64,000 nucleotides of DNA from positions 3,038,001-3,102,000 of the forward strand of contig NC_012522.1 of the NCBI RefSeq assembly GCF_000010805.1, given 5' to 3'. This document shows, one piece after another, positions 8,653 through 16,952 of this stretch. The position numbers and the translations under genes are program-made. The notes under the pieces are model-generated. The model saw only the letters and a list, made by a program, of their open reading frames with translations, ran no database searches and was not told the DNA's origin. The DNA is from Rhodococcus opacus B4 (lineage in GTDB: Bacteria; Actinomycetota; Actinomycetes; Mycobacteriales; Mycobacteriaceae). How positions within the stretch are numbered: the stretch's first letter is position 1; every line of letters begins with the position of its first letter.

Positions 8653-9105
8653 TCACGAATATCGACTATCTCGCCACCAATACCGCCGCTCGTGATCGAC
8701 CGAAGCTTGGCTCCGGAAGCCGACGCTTCCGGAGCCTCGACCTGCGACTTGACGGGTCACGACCACATCAGTTGTAAGCCCGCGGCTGATGATCTGCTTC
8801 TCAACGTCGCTGGTGCCCTCACCAGTGAGGAGACACGGCGCCCCCCATGAGGCGTTCGATCTCGAACTTAACCCCTTGTCGCGACCGTCGGCCAGGTACT
8901 GCGAGCGAACCCACACTTCCATCGCCTCGTTCGACTGGTCGGGCAGACCGTAGAGCTGCGCGAGGGCGCGGTGAAGTTGTTCGTCATCGACGGTCACGCC
9001 CTGTGGCTGCTTGCGCAGGTTCAGAGCCTTGTCCGTCTCCCCCGCTCGGTGCAGGTGGACGATGTGGATCGCCATCTCGCGCACGAACGGCTGGTTTCGA
9101 TTCAC
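8653..9105 (-). CDS. Hypothetical protein, possibly truncated
   Basis: Minus-strand frame from GTG 9105, with GGAGAG about 8 nt upstream. The first 75 or so residues (including ALAQLYGLPDQSNEAMEVW) look like a genuine soluble alpha-helical protein. From about residue 76 the composition changes to Ser/Arg/Gly-rich sequence with no recognisable pattern. This suggests the reading frame has run into foreign or eroded DNA near 8880. I do not recognise the family. It diverges from the ABM-domain gene at 9258, and the 150-bp gap could hold both promoters. Confidence 0.4.
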   Translation of the reverse strand: MNRNQPFVREMAIHIVHLHRAGETDKALNLRKQPQGVTVDDEQLHRALAQLYGLPDQSNEAMEVWVRSQYLADGRDKGLSSRSNASWGAPCLLTGEGTSDVEKQIISRGLTTDVVVTRQVAGRGSGSVGFRSQASVDHERRYWWRDSRYS

Positions 9106-9257
9106 GATGCTGCTCTCCGTTCGTCACCATCGATCGTGCCGCCCGCGTCCGTCCGGCGCCAGTGCGAGGTGACTTCCTCAGTGGGGTGGTGGTCCGCGGC
9201 TCGACGCTCGTAGCGTCAAAGGTGACCGACGCCGGAGATCTACGAGGAGGACACATC

Positions 9258-9554
9258 ATGACGATCGACCGAGGGATTCTGGCACTACTCGAAGCGAAGC
9301 CGGGCAAGGGCGAAGAACTGGCGGCCTTCCTGGAGCAGGGACGCGCCCTGGCCGCGGCGGAGGAAGGCACCGTCACCTGGTACGCGTTCAAGGTCAGCGA
9401 CACCACGTACGGCATCTTCGACACTTTCGCGAACGAGGACGGTCGGCAGGCACACCTGACCGGAGCCATCCCCACCGCACTGGGCAACGTCGCCCCCGAC
9501 CTACTCGCCACTGACCCCGACATCCGTCCGGTGGACGTCATCGCCGTCAAGTAG
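9258..9554 (+). CDS. Putative quinol/antibiotic biosynthesis monooxygenase (ABM-domain) protein
   Basis: Product of 98 aa, a single dimeric alpha-beta barrel of the ABM type (GILALLEAKPGKGEELAAFL at the N-terminus, then EGTVTWYAFKVSDTTYGIFDTF). Members are small cofactor-independent monooxygenases or stress proteins; the family does not fix the substrate. The ATG at 9258 follows GGAGGA with good spacing; the upstream open frame to 8847 is not coding. It stands alone, without an operon partner. Confidence 0.8.
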   Translation: MTIDRGILALLEAKPGKGEELAAFLEQGRALAAAEEGTVTWYAFKVSDTTYGIFDTFANEDGRQAHLTGAIPTALGNVAPDLLATDPDIRPVDVIAVK

Positions 9555-9708
9555 GTCTGCTGCCGAGAACGCGGAGCCGCCGGTTTTCCTACCGTACGGT
9601 CAGTCGAATCCTGCCCGTAAACCTACCCGAACGGGTAGGGTCCCGACCGCCCGCTCCGCGGCATACTTGGCCGGCTCGGGGGTTTCCGAAAACGATACGG
9701 AGAAACTG

Positions 9709-9864
9709 ATGCTCGACCGGCTGTACGCCGCTGTCCTCGCCGTCGCCGGCCTCGGCTACGGGGGATACATCCTCCTCGACGAACTGACCGGAGGGTCGGA
9801 CACACCCGGCGAGGACGAACATCATCTCGACGAAGTCACCCCGGAGCGGGTGTCCACGGTGTAG
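9709..9864 (+). CDS. Small single-pass membrane protein, hypothetical
   Basis: A possible 51-aa protein from ATG 9709 (GGAG about 6 nt upstream). It has one hydrophobic segment (residues about 4-23, YAAVLAVAGLGYGGYILL) followed by an acidic soluble tail rich in Glu, Asp and His. An earlier in-frame TTG at 9667 would add 14 residues. No family is recognised. Charge bias and the ribosome site support it moderately. Confidence 0.4.
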   Translation: MLDRLYAAVLAVAGLGYGGYILLDELTGGSDTPGEDEHHLDEVTPERVSTV

Positions 9865-9875
9865 CCGGACAGCCC

Positions 9876-10560
9876 TCAGGGAAACAGTCCCCGCGCCTCG
9901 TGCGCTCCGGCGACATGGCCGACACCGACGACGTGAGCGGTGAGGGTCCATACGCTGCGGGAGGCGTTCTGTATGAACACGCAGAGCTTCCGGTCGAGGA
10001 GGATGCCTGCAGGTTCTGGACCCATTCGAGGTACGACACGACCACGCCCCCGGCGTTCGCGAGAATGTTGGGGACGTCGAGACCGAGGAGGTCTCGGTTG
10101 GTGACGGCCTCCGCGCGCGGGTAGGACGCGAGCGGCTCGTCCCCTGCGACCCACGCCTCGAGTTCCGGGATGTCGAGTCCACCGGCCCGGTAGCACCCTC
10201 CGCTGATGTCCGACACCGCGACGACACGGCAGCCCTCGTCGGCACAGAACCCGCAGCTCCGGAACCGGCCTTCCCGAATCCCCGCCCCTCGACCGTGCGT
10301 CCAGTGGATCCAGGTGGCTGTGCCGCATCGCGTCGAATGCGGCGAGCACGACGCCGCGAGTCGTGGCGCCTGCGCGGCCGTTCGCCCACCGACCGTCAGC
10401 GGCCTGGGACACCGACACCGTCAGCGCCCGCCGGGGCGTCGCCAACAGCTACATGCCGTCGTCGAGACCGAGGATGCCGGTCGCGTCGCGCAACTGCGAC
10501 AGGGCAGCACGGTGCGCCAGCGCTCCGTGGGCGAGGCGGTCCGGCGCCGAAACGGGCTCC
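9876..10560 (-). pseudogene. Decayed glutamate dehydrogenase (Glu/Leu/Phe/Val dehydrogenase) gene
   Basis: Fragments of one glutamate dehydrogenase are spread over three reading frames in the right order. The N-terminal part ALSQLRDATGILGLDDGM ends in an in-frame TAG at 10449-10451 and continues as LLATPRRALTVSV. Next come TTRGVVLAAFDAMRH, then TVEGRGFGKAGSGAA in a second frame, then SDISGGCYRAGGLDIPELEA...VPNILANAGGVVVSYLEWVQ in a third, and finally VVGVGHVAGAHEARGLFP up to the stop at 9876. Roughly half of a normal (about 420-aa) enzyme is missing: the block after LTVSV, including the substrate-binding Lys region, and about 45 residues before VPNILANAGG. It cannot give an active enzyme. An intact relative lies at 25619-26770. 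Confidence 0.85.
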
Positions 10561-10590
10561 GATGGACAGCTGAGGCGGGGATCGGCCGGC

Positions 10591-11262
10591 TCACTGGTCG
10601 ACGGTGAACCCCTTCGCCGCGAGTGCCTGAGCGAGATTGCTGACCTGGATGGGGGTTTCACCTTTCTTGTACCGCTCGATGTAGGCGGCCTCGGCGGCGT
10701 CGCGCTCGCCGGATGCGTCGATGGCGAACTGGACCTCGTCGCGCCGGACCACGACCACCCCGTCGCAGTCGCCCTTGATCACGTCGCCGGGGTAGATGAT
10801 CTGGCCGCCGAACACCAAGGGCTGGTTGACGGGGCCGAGGGATTCCTTCACCGTTCCCTCGATGCAGACGTGCTTGGAGAAGACGGGGAACCCGAGTTCG
10901 CGGATCTCCCGGCTGTCCCGCACGCCGCCGTCGGTGACGAGTGCGCTGATGCCCCGCGCCACGCAGGCATTGGCCAGCACGTCGCCGAACTGCCCCGCCG
11001 GCTGGTCGCCGGACGACACGATGAGCACGTCACCGGGTTGCGCGTAGCTGATCGCGACCTGGAGCATGATGTTGTCGCGCGGATGGCACACCACGGTGAA
11101 GGCGGATCCGCAGAACGACATGTCGCGGTCGATGGGCTTGATCCCCGAATCCAGCGCGCCCTTGCGGCCCTGCGCCTCGTGGATGGTGGCCGCCGAGAAG
11201 GTGCCCAGCCGGGCGATCGCGGCCTTGTCTGCCCGGTCGATCTTGGTGGTGACGTGAACCAT
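10591..11262 (-). CDS. RraA-family aldolase (4-hydroxy-4-methyl-2-oxoglutarate / 4-carboxy-4-hydroxy-2-oxoadipate aldolase type)
   Basis: Product of 223 aa, typical for the RraA/HMG-aldolase family. These enzymes are metal-dependent and cleave 4-hydroxy-4-methyl-2-oxoglutarate to pyruvate, often with oxaloacetate decarboxylase activity. The signature ALVTDGGVRDSREI, where RD and a nearby acidic residue bind the divalent metal, and the IVSSGDQPAGQFGDVLAN pocket are present. The length and Y-rich C-terminus suit the aldolase branch rather than the RNase E inhibitor RraA. It follows the aminotransferase gene after 34 nt. Substrate remains open. Confidence 0.8.
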   Translation of the reverse strand: MVHVTTKIDRADKAAIARLGTFSAATIHEAQGRKGALDSGIKPIDRDMSFCGSAFTVVCHPRDNIMLQVAISYAQPGDVLIVSSGDQPAGQFGDVLANACVARGISALVTDGGVRDSREIRELGFPVFSKHVCIEGTVKESLGPVNQPLVFGGQIIYPGDVIKGDCDGVVVVRRDEVQFAIDASGERDAAEAAYIERYKKGETPIQVSNLAQALAAKGFTVDQ

Positions 11263-11296
11263 GGTGTGTCTCCGTATTTCGTGGAAGGGGTGTCGG

Positions 11297-12505
11297 TCAG
11301 GACAGGGAGGCGACGGCCTTCTCGACGGCGGCCGCCGCGTTCCTCAGGACGTCCTCGGACGTGGCGAACGAGACGCGGAAATAGGACTCGGCGCCGTACG
11401 CGGACCCCTGAATCGTGGCGACCGACGCATGGTCGAGGAGGAACAGCACCACGTCCTGATCGTTCTCGAGTAGCGTTCCGTCGGGAGTGCGCCGGCCGAC
11501 CAGTCCGGAGCATCCGACGAACAGGTAGAACGCGCCCTGCGGCATCACCGGTTCCAGACCTTCTATGCCGGAAAACAATTCGAATGTGACGTCCCGACGG
11601 GTGCGATAGCTCGCGACGGATGTGGTGACGAAACTCTGATCGCCGGCGAGGGCTTCGGCGGCGGCGGCCTGACTGATCGACGACGGGCAGGACGAACTCT
11701 GCGACTGCAGCTTGTTGATCGCGGCGATCAGGCTCTTGTTCCCGACGCCGTACCCCAGCCGCCAGCCGGTCATCGCGTACGCCTTCGACACACCGTTGGT
11801 GACCAGGATCCGATCGCGCAGGTGCGGCGCGGACGACAGCAGGTTCGGAACGGGCGAGTCGGTGAAGACGATCTCGTCGTAGATCTCGTCGCAGAGCACG
11901 TTCACGTGCGGGTTGCGGTCGAGGACCTTCGCGAGCTCGGCCAGTTCGTGCTCGCTGTACACGGCGCCCGTCGGATTCGACGGCGCGTTGAGGATGACCC
12001 ACTTGGTCGCCGGGGTGATGGCCGCTTCGAGTTTCTCTGCGGTGAGCACGAACCGGTCGGCCTCCGGGCAGTCGACGACGACAGGTGTTCCGCCGTGCAC
12101 GGTCACCATGTCGGGGTACGACACCCAGTACGGCGCGGGCACGATCACCTCGGTGCCCTCCTCCACCGTCGCCATCAGCGCGAGGAAGATGACCTGCTTG
12201 GCGCCTCCGCCGACGGTGATCTCGTTGTCCGCGAACTCGACCCCGGTGCGGACCCGCATCCTCGTCGAGATCGCTTTCCGCAGTGCCGGAATGCCGTTGA
12301 CGGGGGTGTACTTGGTGAGTCCGGATTCCATCGCCGCGACGGCCGCCGCCTTGATGTGGTCCGGGGTGTCGAAATCGGGCTCTCCGACCGTCAGGTCGAG
12401 GATCTCCCGGCCCGACGCCCGGAGTTCGCGAACCCGTTGCGCAGCCGCCACACTCGGCGACTCACGCATCTGGTCGACTCGCGCTGCTGGAACGAAGGTG
12501 GACAT
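11297..12505 (-). CDS. Class I PLP-dependent aminotransferase (aspartate aminotransferase-like)
   Basis: Product of 402 aa, fold type I. LTVGEPDFDTPDHIK and TKYTPVNGIPALRKAI are typical of class I-gamma aspartate-type aminotransferases. NAPSNPTGAVYS carries the conserved Asn/Pro, CDEIYDEI the pyridine-N-binding Asp, and SKAYAMTGWRLGY the Schiff-base Lys. A GGAG site lies just upstream of ATG 12505. It is encoded upstream of the RraA-type aldolase and probably supplies a 2-oxo acid that the aldolase cleaves, for instance from a gamma-hydroxylated glutamate. That link is inference from the operon. Confidence 0.87.
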   Translation of the reverse strand: MSTFVPAARVDQMRESPSVAAAQRVRELRASGREILDLTVGEPDFDTPDHIKAAAVAAMESGLTKYTPVNGIPALRKAISTRMRVRTGVEFADNEITVGGGAKQVIFLALMATVEEGTEVIVPAPYWVSYPDMVTVHGGTPVVVDCPEADRFVLTAEKLEAAITPATKWVILNAPSNPTGAVYSEHELAELAKVLDRNPHVNVLCDEIYDEIVFTDSPVPNLLSSAPHLRDRILVTNGVSKAYAMTGWRLGYGVGNKSLIAAINKLQSQSSSCPSSISQAAAAEALAGDQSFVTTSVASYRTRRDVTFELFSGIEGLEPVMPQGAFYLFVGCSGLVGRRTPDGTLLENDQDVVLFLLDHASVATIQGSAYGAESYFRVSFATSEDVLRNAAAAVEKAVASLS

Positions 12506-12644
12506 GGTTCCTCCTGGTAGAGGGCGTGGGAACGGAAGAGGCCGAGATATCGGGCGGTACCTTCACACCCACGCTATCGGGTGGGGACCACCCCTGTACA
12601 AGACCGATAACTTGTCGTGCGATAGCCATTCGGCATGGCTGGAA

Positions 12645-13709
12645 TCAGAAAGCCAGCAACACCTTCGCGGACGTGGACGCGTCCTTCGCGACGGCGAATG
12701 CCTCGAGCGCGTCCGCGATTCCGAACTCGTGACTGATCACGGGTCCGACGTTCAGGCTGCCGTCCGCCAGCGCGGCGAGCACCGCGTCGATCTCGTCGTT
12801 GAACCGGAAGGAACCGGCGAGTTCGAGTTCCCGCGTGATGACGAGCGACAGCGGCGCGGGCTGAAGACCGGTGGGGAGCAGTCCGAGCAGGACGATCCTG
12901 CCGCCGCGCGTCGCGCCGCGGATGGCCGATTCGAGTCCGAAGCGGTTGCCGGAGCACTCGACGACGATGTCGGCGTCGACGGCCGCGATGCTCTCGGCGT
13001 CGGTGGCGTCCAGGGTCGTGTCCGCGCCGAGCGCCCGCGCGACCGTGCGGGGATACTCGTGCACGTCGACCGCGGTGATCTCGCGCGCACCGGCCCGGCG
13101 GAGTACGGCCACCACGAGGGCGCCGATGGGTCCGCACCCCACGACGAGCGCGCTCTTGCCTTCCACCCGGCCCGCGCGGGCCACGGCGTGCCACGCGACG
13201 GCGGCGGGTTCCGCGACGGCAGCGGTGCGCAGAGGGAGGTTCGCCGGCAGCCGCCGCAGCATCCGTGACGGCAGTACCGCGTATTTCGCGAATGCCCCTT
13301 CGGTGTGCGGGAATTGCGCCGCGCTGCCGAGGTAGGTGCATCCCGGCGAGAGGTTCGGGCGATCCTCGGGGAACCTGGCGCCGCGACCTCCGGGGGTCGC
13401 GGGGTGCACGGCCACCGTGTCGCCCGCGGCGGGGCCGGTCCCGTCCGCCGCGGCCTCCACGACCGTTCCCACCACCTCGTGGCCGAGCAGCATGGGGGCC
13501 TTCAGGATCGACTCACCGGCTGCGCCGTGTGTCCAGTAGTGCAGGTCGGATCCGCAGATCCCGCCGTAGGCGATCTCGACGACCGCCTCGGACGATTCGG
13601 GCCGCCGGAGGGGCACCGATTCGATGCGCAGGTCGCCGGCCGCGTGCGCCACGACGCCGAGAGTCTCGGCGGGAAGGGCTGCGCCGGATTCGTGGACCGA
13701 AGTGCTCAC
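12645..13709 (-). CDS. Zn-dependent alcohol dehydrogenase, L-idonate 5-dehydrogenase-like
   Basis: Product of 354 aa of the medium-chain dehydrogenase family. GGICGSDLHYWTHG gives the catalytic Zn Cys and LLGHEVVGTV the catalytic His/Glu. GCGPIGALVVAVLRRAGA is the NAD(P)-binding Rossmann motif. The layout resembles L-idonate 5-dehydrogenase (idonate to 5-ketogluconate). The lobe that normally holds four structural-zinc cysteines reads TPGGRGARFPEDRPNLSPGC, so only one Cys is left. The GTG at 13709 is used; it follows the SDR stop by 8 nt, with GAGG upstream. The long frame beyond it is shadow. Confidence 0.82.
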   Translation of the reverse strand: MSTSVHESGAALPAETLGVVAHAAGDLRIESVPLRRPESSEAVVEIAYGGICGSDLHYWTHGAAGESILKAPMLLGHEVVGTVVEAAADGTGPAAGDTVAVHPATPGGRGARFPEDRPNLSPGCTYLGSAAQFPHTEGAFAKYAVLPSRMLRRLPANLPLRTAAVAEPAAVAWHAVARAGRVEGKSALVVGCGPIGALVVAVLRRAGAREITAVDVHEYPRTVARALGADTTLDATDAESIAAVDADIVVECSGNRFGLESAIRGATRGGRIVLLGLLPTGLQPAPLSLVITRELELAGSFRFNDEIDAVLAALADGSLNVGPVISHEFGIADALEAFAVAKDASTSAKVLLAF

Positions 13710-13717
13710 GGCGGGCC

Positions 13718-14473
13718 TCAATCGTTGCGCCGGACGAAGTCGAGTCCGCCCGGAACCTGGAAGGTGGGCATGATCTCGATCAGGCCGAGGTTGACGTGGC
13801 GCGGGGCGTCGATCGCGAACTCGATCGTGTCGGCGATGTCCTTCGTCGTGATGGATTCGAAGCCTTCGTAATACGTCTCCCACGCCTCCTTCATGGCCTC
13901 CGGGGAGCCGCCCAGATTGCGTCCGAAGATCTCGGTCTCGACCCGGCCGGGGCAGATCTCGGTCACCCGGATGCGCTTGCCGATGGTGTCGTTGCGGAGT
14001 TGCCGCGAGATCTGGTGCACCGCAGCCTTCGTGGCGTGGTACGCGGTGTGGCCGTAGAAGTTGTACAGGCCCGCGATGGAGCTGATGTTGACGATGTGGC
14101 CGAGGTCCCGCTCGACCATCCCCGGCATCAGCAGCCGGCACAGGTGCAGCACCGCGCGGAGGTTGACGTCGACCATGGCGTCGACCGAGTCGGCGGACGC
14201 GTCCAGGATGTTGCCGGTGGCCGAGACCCCCGCGTTGTTGATCAGCACGTCGATCTCGCGCCCCTCGACGGCGGCGCTCAGGGCGTCGATGTCGGTGATG
14301 TCGACGGCCAACGGGATCATGCCCGTCTTCTCCGCCACCTCGTCGAGCCGCTCCTTGTTGCGGGCGACGCCGTAGACGGTGAGACCCCGCTTGGTGAGGA
14401 TCTCGGTGACCGCGGCGCCCATTCCGGTGTTGGCGCCGGTGACGAGTGCGGTCCGGTAGTCGTTGAATGGCAT
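13718..14473 (-). CDS. SDR-family NAD(P)-dependent oxidoreductase
   Basis: Product of 251 aa, a classical short-chain dehydrogenase. Visible are TGANTGMG (cofactor glycines), NNAG, the catalytic Ser in NISSIAG, and YHATK (Tyr/Lys). Closest in layout to YdfG/3-hydroxy acid and sugar-acid dehydrogenases. It heads an operon with the idonate-type dehydrogenase (8 nt apart) and probably acts on the same sugar acid. A terminator-like hairpin at 14513-14549 separates it from the preceding transporter. Confidence 0.85.
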   Translation of the reverse strand: MPFNDYRTALVTGANTGMGAAVTEILTKRGLTVYGVARNKERLDEVAEKTGMIPLAVDITDIDALSAAVEGREIDVLINNAGVSATGNILDASADSVDAMVDVNLRAVLHLCRLLMPGMVERDLGHIVNISSIAGLYNFYGHTAYHATKAAVHQISRQLRNDTIGKRIRVTEICPGRVETEIFGRNLGGSPEAMKEAWETYYEGFESITTKDIADTIEFAIDAPRHVNLGLIEIMPTFQVPGGLDFVRRND

Positions 14474-14512
14474 GACGCTCCCTTGCCTTGCTGGTGGTGA
14501 AAGTTGGTGCAG

Positions 14513-14549
14513 CCCGGTGGTCTTCGGGTAGTCAGGAGACCACCGGGCC
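14513..14549 (-). terminator. Hairpin after the transporter gene
   Basis: A 12-bp perfect inverted repeat (14513-14524 with 14538-14549, 13-nt loop) just beyond the MFS transporter stop (14563) in its direction of transcription and before the SDR start (14473). It probably ends the pxp-transporter transcript, with weak or no T-run. Confidence 0.5.
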
Positions 14550-14562
14550 GAGTCTGGATCCG

Positions 14563-15912
14563 TCAGAGCGTGTCACGGAGCGGCACGTGCGCCCGGTCGG
14601 TGACGGTGCTGACGGCGATGAGGGTTCCCAGTGCGGTGACGACGGCGTAGACCGCGGGGACGTAGATCCCGAACTGCGGGATCAGCCAGGTCATCAGCAG
14701 CGGCGCGGTGCCGCCGAACACTGCGGAGGAGATGTTGTAGCCCAGACCGTACGCCGAGTACCGCACCCGGGTGGGGAAGAGTTCGACGATGAGGATGTGG
14801 ATGACGGCGGTGTGGCCGGCGAAGATCACGGCCATGACGCACGCTCCGAGCACCGCGAGCGCGAAGTTGCCGGTCGCGATCAGGGCGTAACAGGGGATGG
14901 CGCCGACGGCCATGGCGATCGCCGCACCGGCGATGACCCGCTTGCGGCCGACGCGGTCCGAGAGGGCACCCATGAAGGGAATGGCGATGCAGATCGCCAC
15001 CAGACTCGCCGCGGTCACGAGCAGGGCGGTGCCGGTGGAGAAGCCGATGTTCTCGCCCTTGAGGAACGTCGGCATGTAGGAGAAGAGCACGTAGTAGCCG
15101 GAACCGTTCATCAGCGGGATGAACAGCGCGAGCAGCATCGCTTTGCGATGCTCGGGGGTCGCGAACGCTTCCTTCAACGGGTTGCGGGACAGTCCGCCTT
15201 CCGCCTTGAGCTTCTCGAAGTTCGGGGTGTCGCTGATCGCCCGCCGGATGTACCAGCCGATGACGCCCATCGGGATCGCGACGAGGAACGGCACACGCCA
15301 GGCCCAGCTGGCCGGACCGCCGCCGTTGATGGCGGCCTCGTTGAGCCACGGCGACATCGCGAACGCCACCAGGGTGCCCGTGAGCAGGGCCAGGAAGGAC
15401 GCGATCTGGGCGTAGCTGGTGATGAGTCCGCGCTTGCCCTCCGGTGAGTGCTCGGCGAGGAAGGTCATGGCTCCCGCCGCCTCGCCGCCCACAGAGAATC
15501 CCTGCAGGATGCGCAGGAGGATCAGCAACGCGGGTGCGGCGACGCCGATCGCGGCGTAGGTCGGGAGAATGCCGATTCCCGCGGTGGCGACGCTGATCAG
15601 CATGATGACGAAGACGAGCATCTTCTGCCTGCCGATCCTGTCGCCCAGGATGCCGCAGACGACCGCGCCGAGAGGTCGCACGAAGAACGAGATCGCGTAA
15701 CCGGCGAAGACGAGCATCAGCGCGTCACTCGACTTGGAGACGTCGAAGAAGACGATGGCCAGGGCGGTCGCCATGAAGGCGAAGATGCCGTTGTCGTAGA
15801 GCTCGACGAAGATGCCCACGCAGCCGGCGAGAACGACCTTGCGGAGCTGGCGGGGTTGCACCTCGTGTTGGGGCGTGTGCCCGGCCGTGTCGGGTGAGAT
15901 CGCGTTGGTCAT
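14563..15912 (-). CDS. MFS transporter, metabolite:H+ symporter (MHS) family
   Basis: Product of 449 aa with about 12 hydrophobic segments. The MHS-family pattern is clear: FVELYDNGIFAFMA in TM1, FFVRPLGAVVCGILGDRIGR (TM2 and the loop motif GDRxGR), LRILQGFSVGGEAAGA, and the second-half loop GALSDRVGRKRV. MHS members such as KgtP, ProP and ShiA import small carboxylates with protons. Its ATG overlaps the stop of pxpC by 4 nt (ATGA), so it belongs to the pxpABC operon and may import 5-oxoproline or a related acid. The substrate is inferred. Confidence 0.85.
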   Translation of the reverse strand: MTNAISPDTAGHTPQHEVQPRQLRKVVLAGCVGIFVELYDNGIFAFMATALAIVFFDVSKSSDALMLVFAGYAISFFVRPLGAVVCGILGDRIGRQKMLVFVIMLISVATAGIGILPTYAAIGVAAPALLILLRILQGFSVGGEAAGAMTFLAEHSPEGKRGLITSYAQIASFLALLTGTLVAFAMSPWLNEAAINGGGPASWAWRVPFLVAIPMGVIGWYIRRAISDTPNFEKLKAEGGLSRNPLKEAFATPEHRKAMLLALFIPLMNGSGYYVLFSYMPTFLKGENIGFSTGTALLVTAASLVAICIAIPFMGALSDRVGRKRVIAGAAIAMAVGAIPCYALIATGNFALAVLGACVMAVIFAGHTAVIHILIVELFPTRVRYSAYGLGYNISSAVFGGTAPLLMTWLIPQFGIYVPAVYAVVTALGTLIAVSTVTDRAHVPLRDTL

Positions 15913-16952
15913 GCTGACTCCATCTGGGGTACAGAGTGGTGCTGGGTGGATGTCGTGTCTGTGTGAGTGGGGATCCGAAGACTGGCGAAGGCGTTCGCCA
16001 CGCGGGACCGCAGCAGCGCGATCGAGCGTCGTTGGCTCCGGTAACCGTCCACGGCTTCGGGGACGCTAACCTTTCTGAACCGCACCTCCTGGCCGGGGCG
16101 CGCCTGGCCGAGCCGTGACAGCGCGGTGGCGGTCACGACCGCGAGCACCGGATATCCGGCCGTCACGCCCCGGCCCCGATGCAGGACGAGGATCTCGTTG
16201 CCCGCGGGAACCTCGACGGCGCCGATCGGTACCCCGCGGGAGAGCACTTCCGTCGATCGGTCCCGCCGGGGAACGTCGCTCCCCGGATCGGCCGGCGTCA
16301 GGCGGAGACCGATGTGGTTCGTGTTGTCCCCGATGACGAAGGGGGTGTCGTACAGCCGGGCGGCTGTCGCGCCGAACTCGTGCACGTCGGGACCGTCGGT
16401 CACGTCGATGGTCCAGTGTCCGGTGAAGGATGCGGGCTCGGCGCCGAGCCGGAACAGCGGGACCCGGAAGTACGGGTGGTCGATCGGCGGTCCGTCGACG
16501 TCGATGGCGACGGACTCGCCGACCGTCAGTTGCCGGCCGAAACCGAGAACCGAGTCGGGGGCGCAGCTGCCGAGCAGGGACGGCGCGGCGATCGATCCGT
16601 GCACGGCGAGGTAGACGCGGAGCCCGTCGTGGATCCCGCGGACGGTGAGTTCTTCGCCTGCGGTCCACACGAACGGCTCCCACTGGGGGCGGGTGACACC
16701 GCCGACCTGTACCTCCGCCGGTGCGCCGGTCACGGCGACGAGCAGGTCGACGCTCACGACGGCGCCGAAATCCAGGGCGACGATTTCGAGCAGCGGCGCG
16801 GTGCGGTGACTCCCGACCAGCGCGTTCGCCACGTCGGCGCTGTACTGGTCCGAGGCTCCCCCGGTCATCTGCCCGAACCGGGAGCCCCGGAGGCGCCCGA
16901 GATCCTGGATCGAGGTGAGCCCGGGGGTCGTGACGGTGATCGATTCAGCCAT
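15909..16952 (-). CDS. pxpC: 5-oxoprolinase subunit C
   Basis: Product of 347 aa of the KipA/biotin-dependent carboxyltransferase-like family. The N-terminus ITVTTPGLTSIQDLGR and GGASDQYSADVANALVG are diagnostic, as is AGNEILVLHRGRGVTAGYP near the C-terminus. PxpABC cleaves 5-oxo-L-proline to L-glutamate with ATP. The start overlaps pxpB by 8 nt, and its end overlaps the transporter. The last 25 residues (Thr/His-rich) extend beyond the usual domain. Confidence 0.88.
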   Translation of the reverse strand: MAESITVTTPGLTSIQDLGRLRGSRFGQMTGGASDQYSADVANALVGSHRTAPLLEIVALDFGAVVSVDLLVAVTGAPAEVQVGGVTRPQWEPFVWTAGEELTVRGIHDGLRVYLAVHGSIAAPSLLGSCAPDSVLGFGRQLTVGESVAIDVDGPPIDHPYFRVPLFRLGAEPASFTGHWTIDVTDGPDVHEFGATAARLYDTPFVIGDNTNHIGLRLTPADPGSDVPRRDRSTEVLSRGVPIGAVEVPAGNEILVLHRGRGVTAGYPVLAVVTATALSRLGQARPGQEVRFRKVSVPEAVDGYRSQRRSIALLRSRVANAFASLRIPTHTDTTSTQHHSVPQMESA

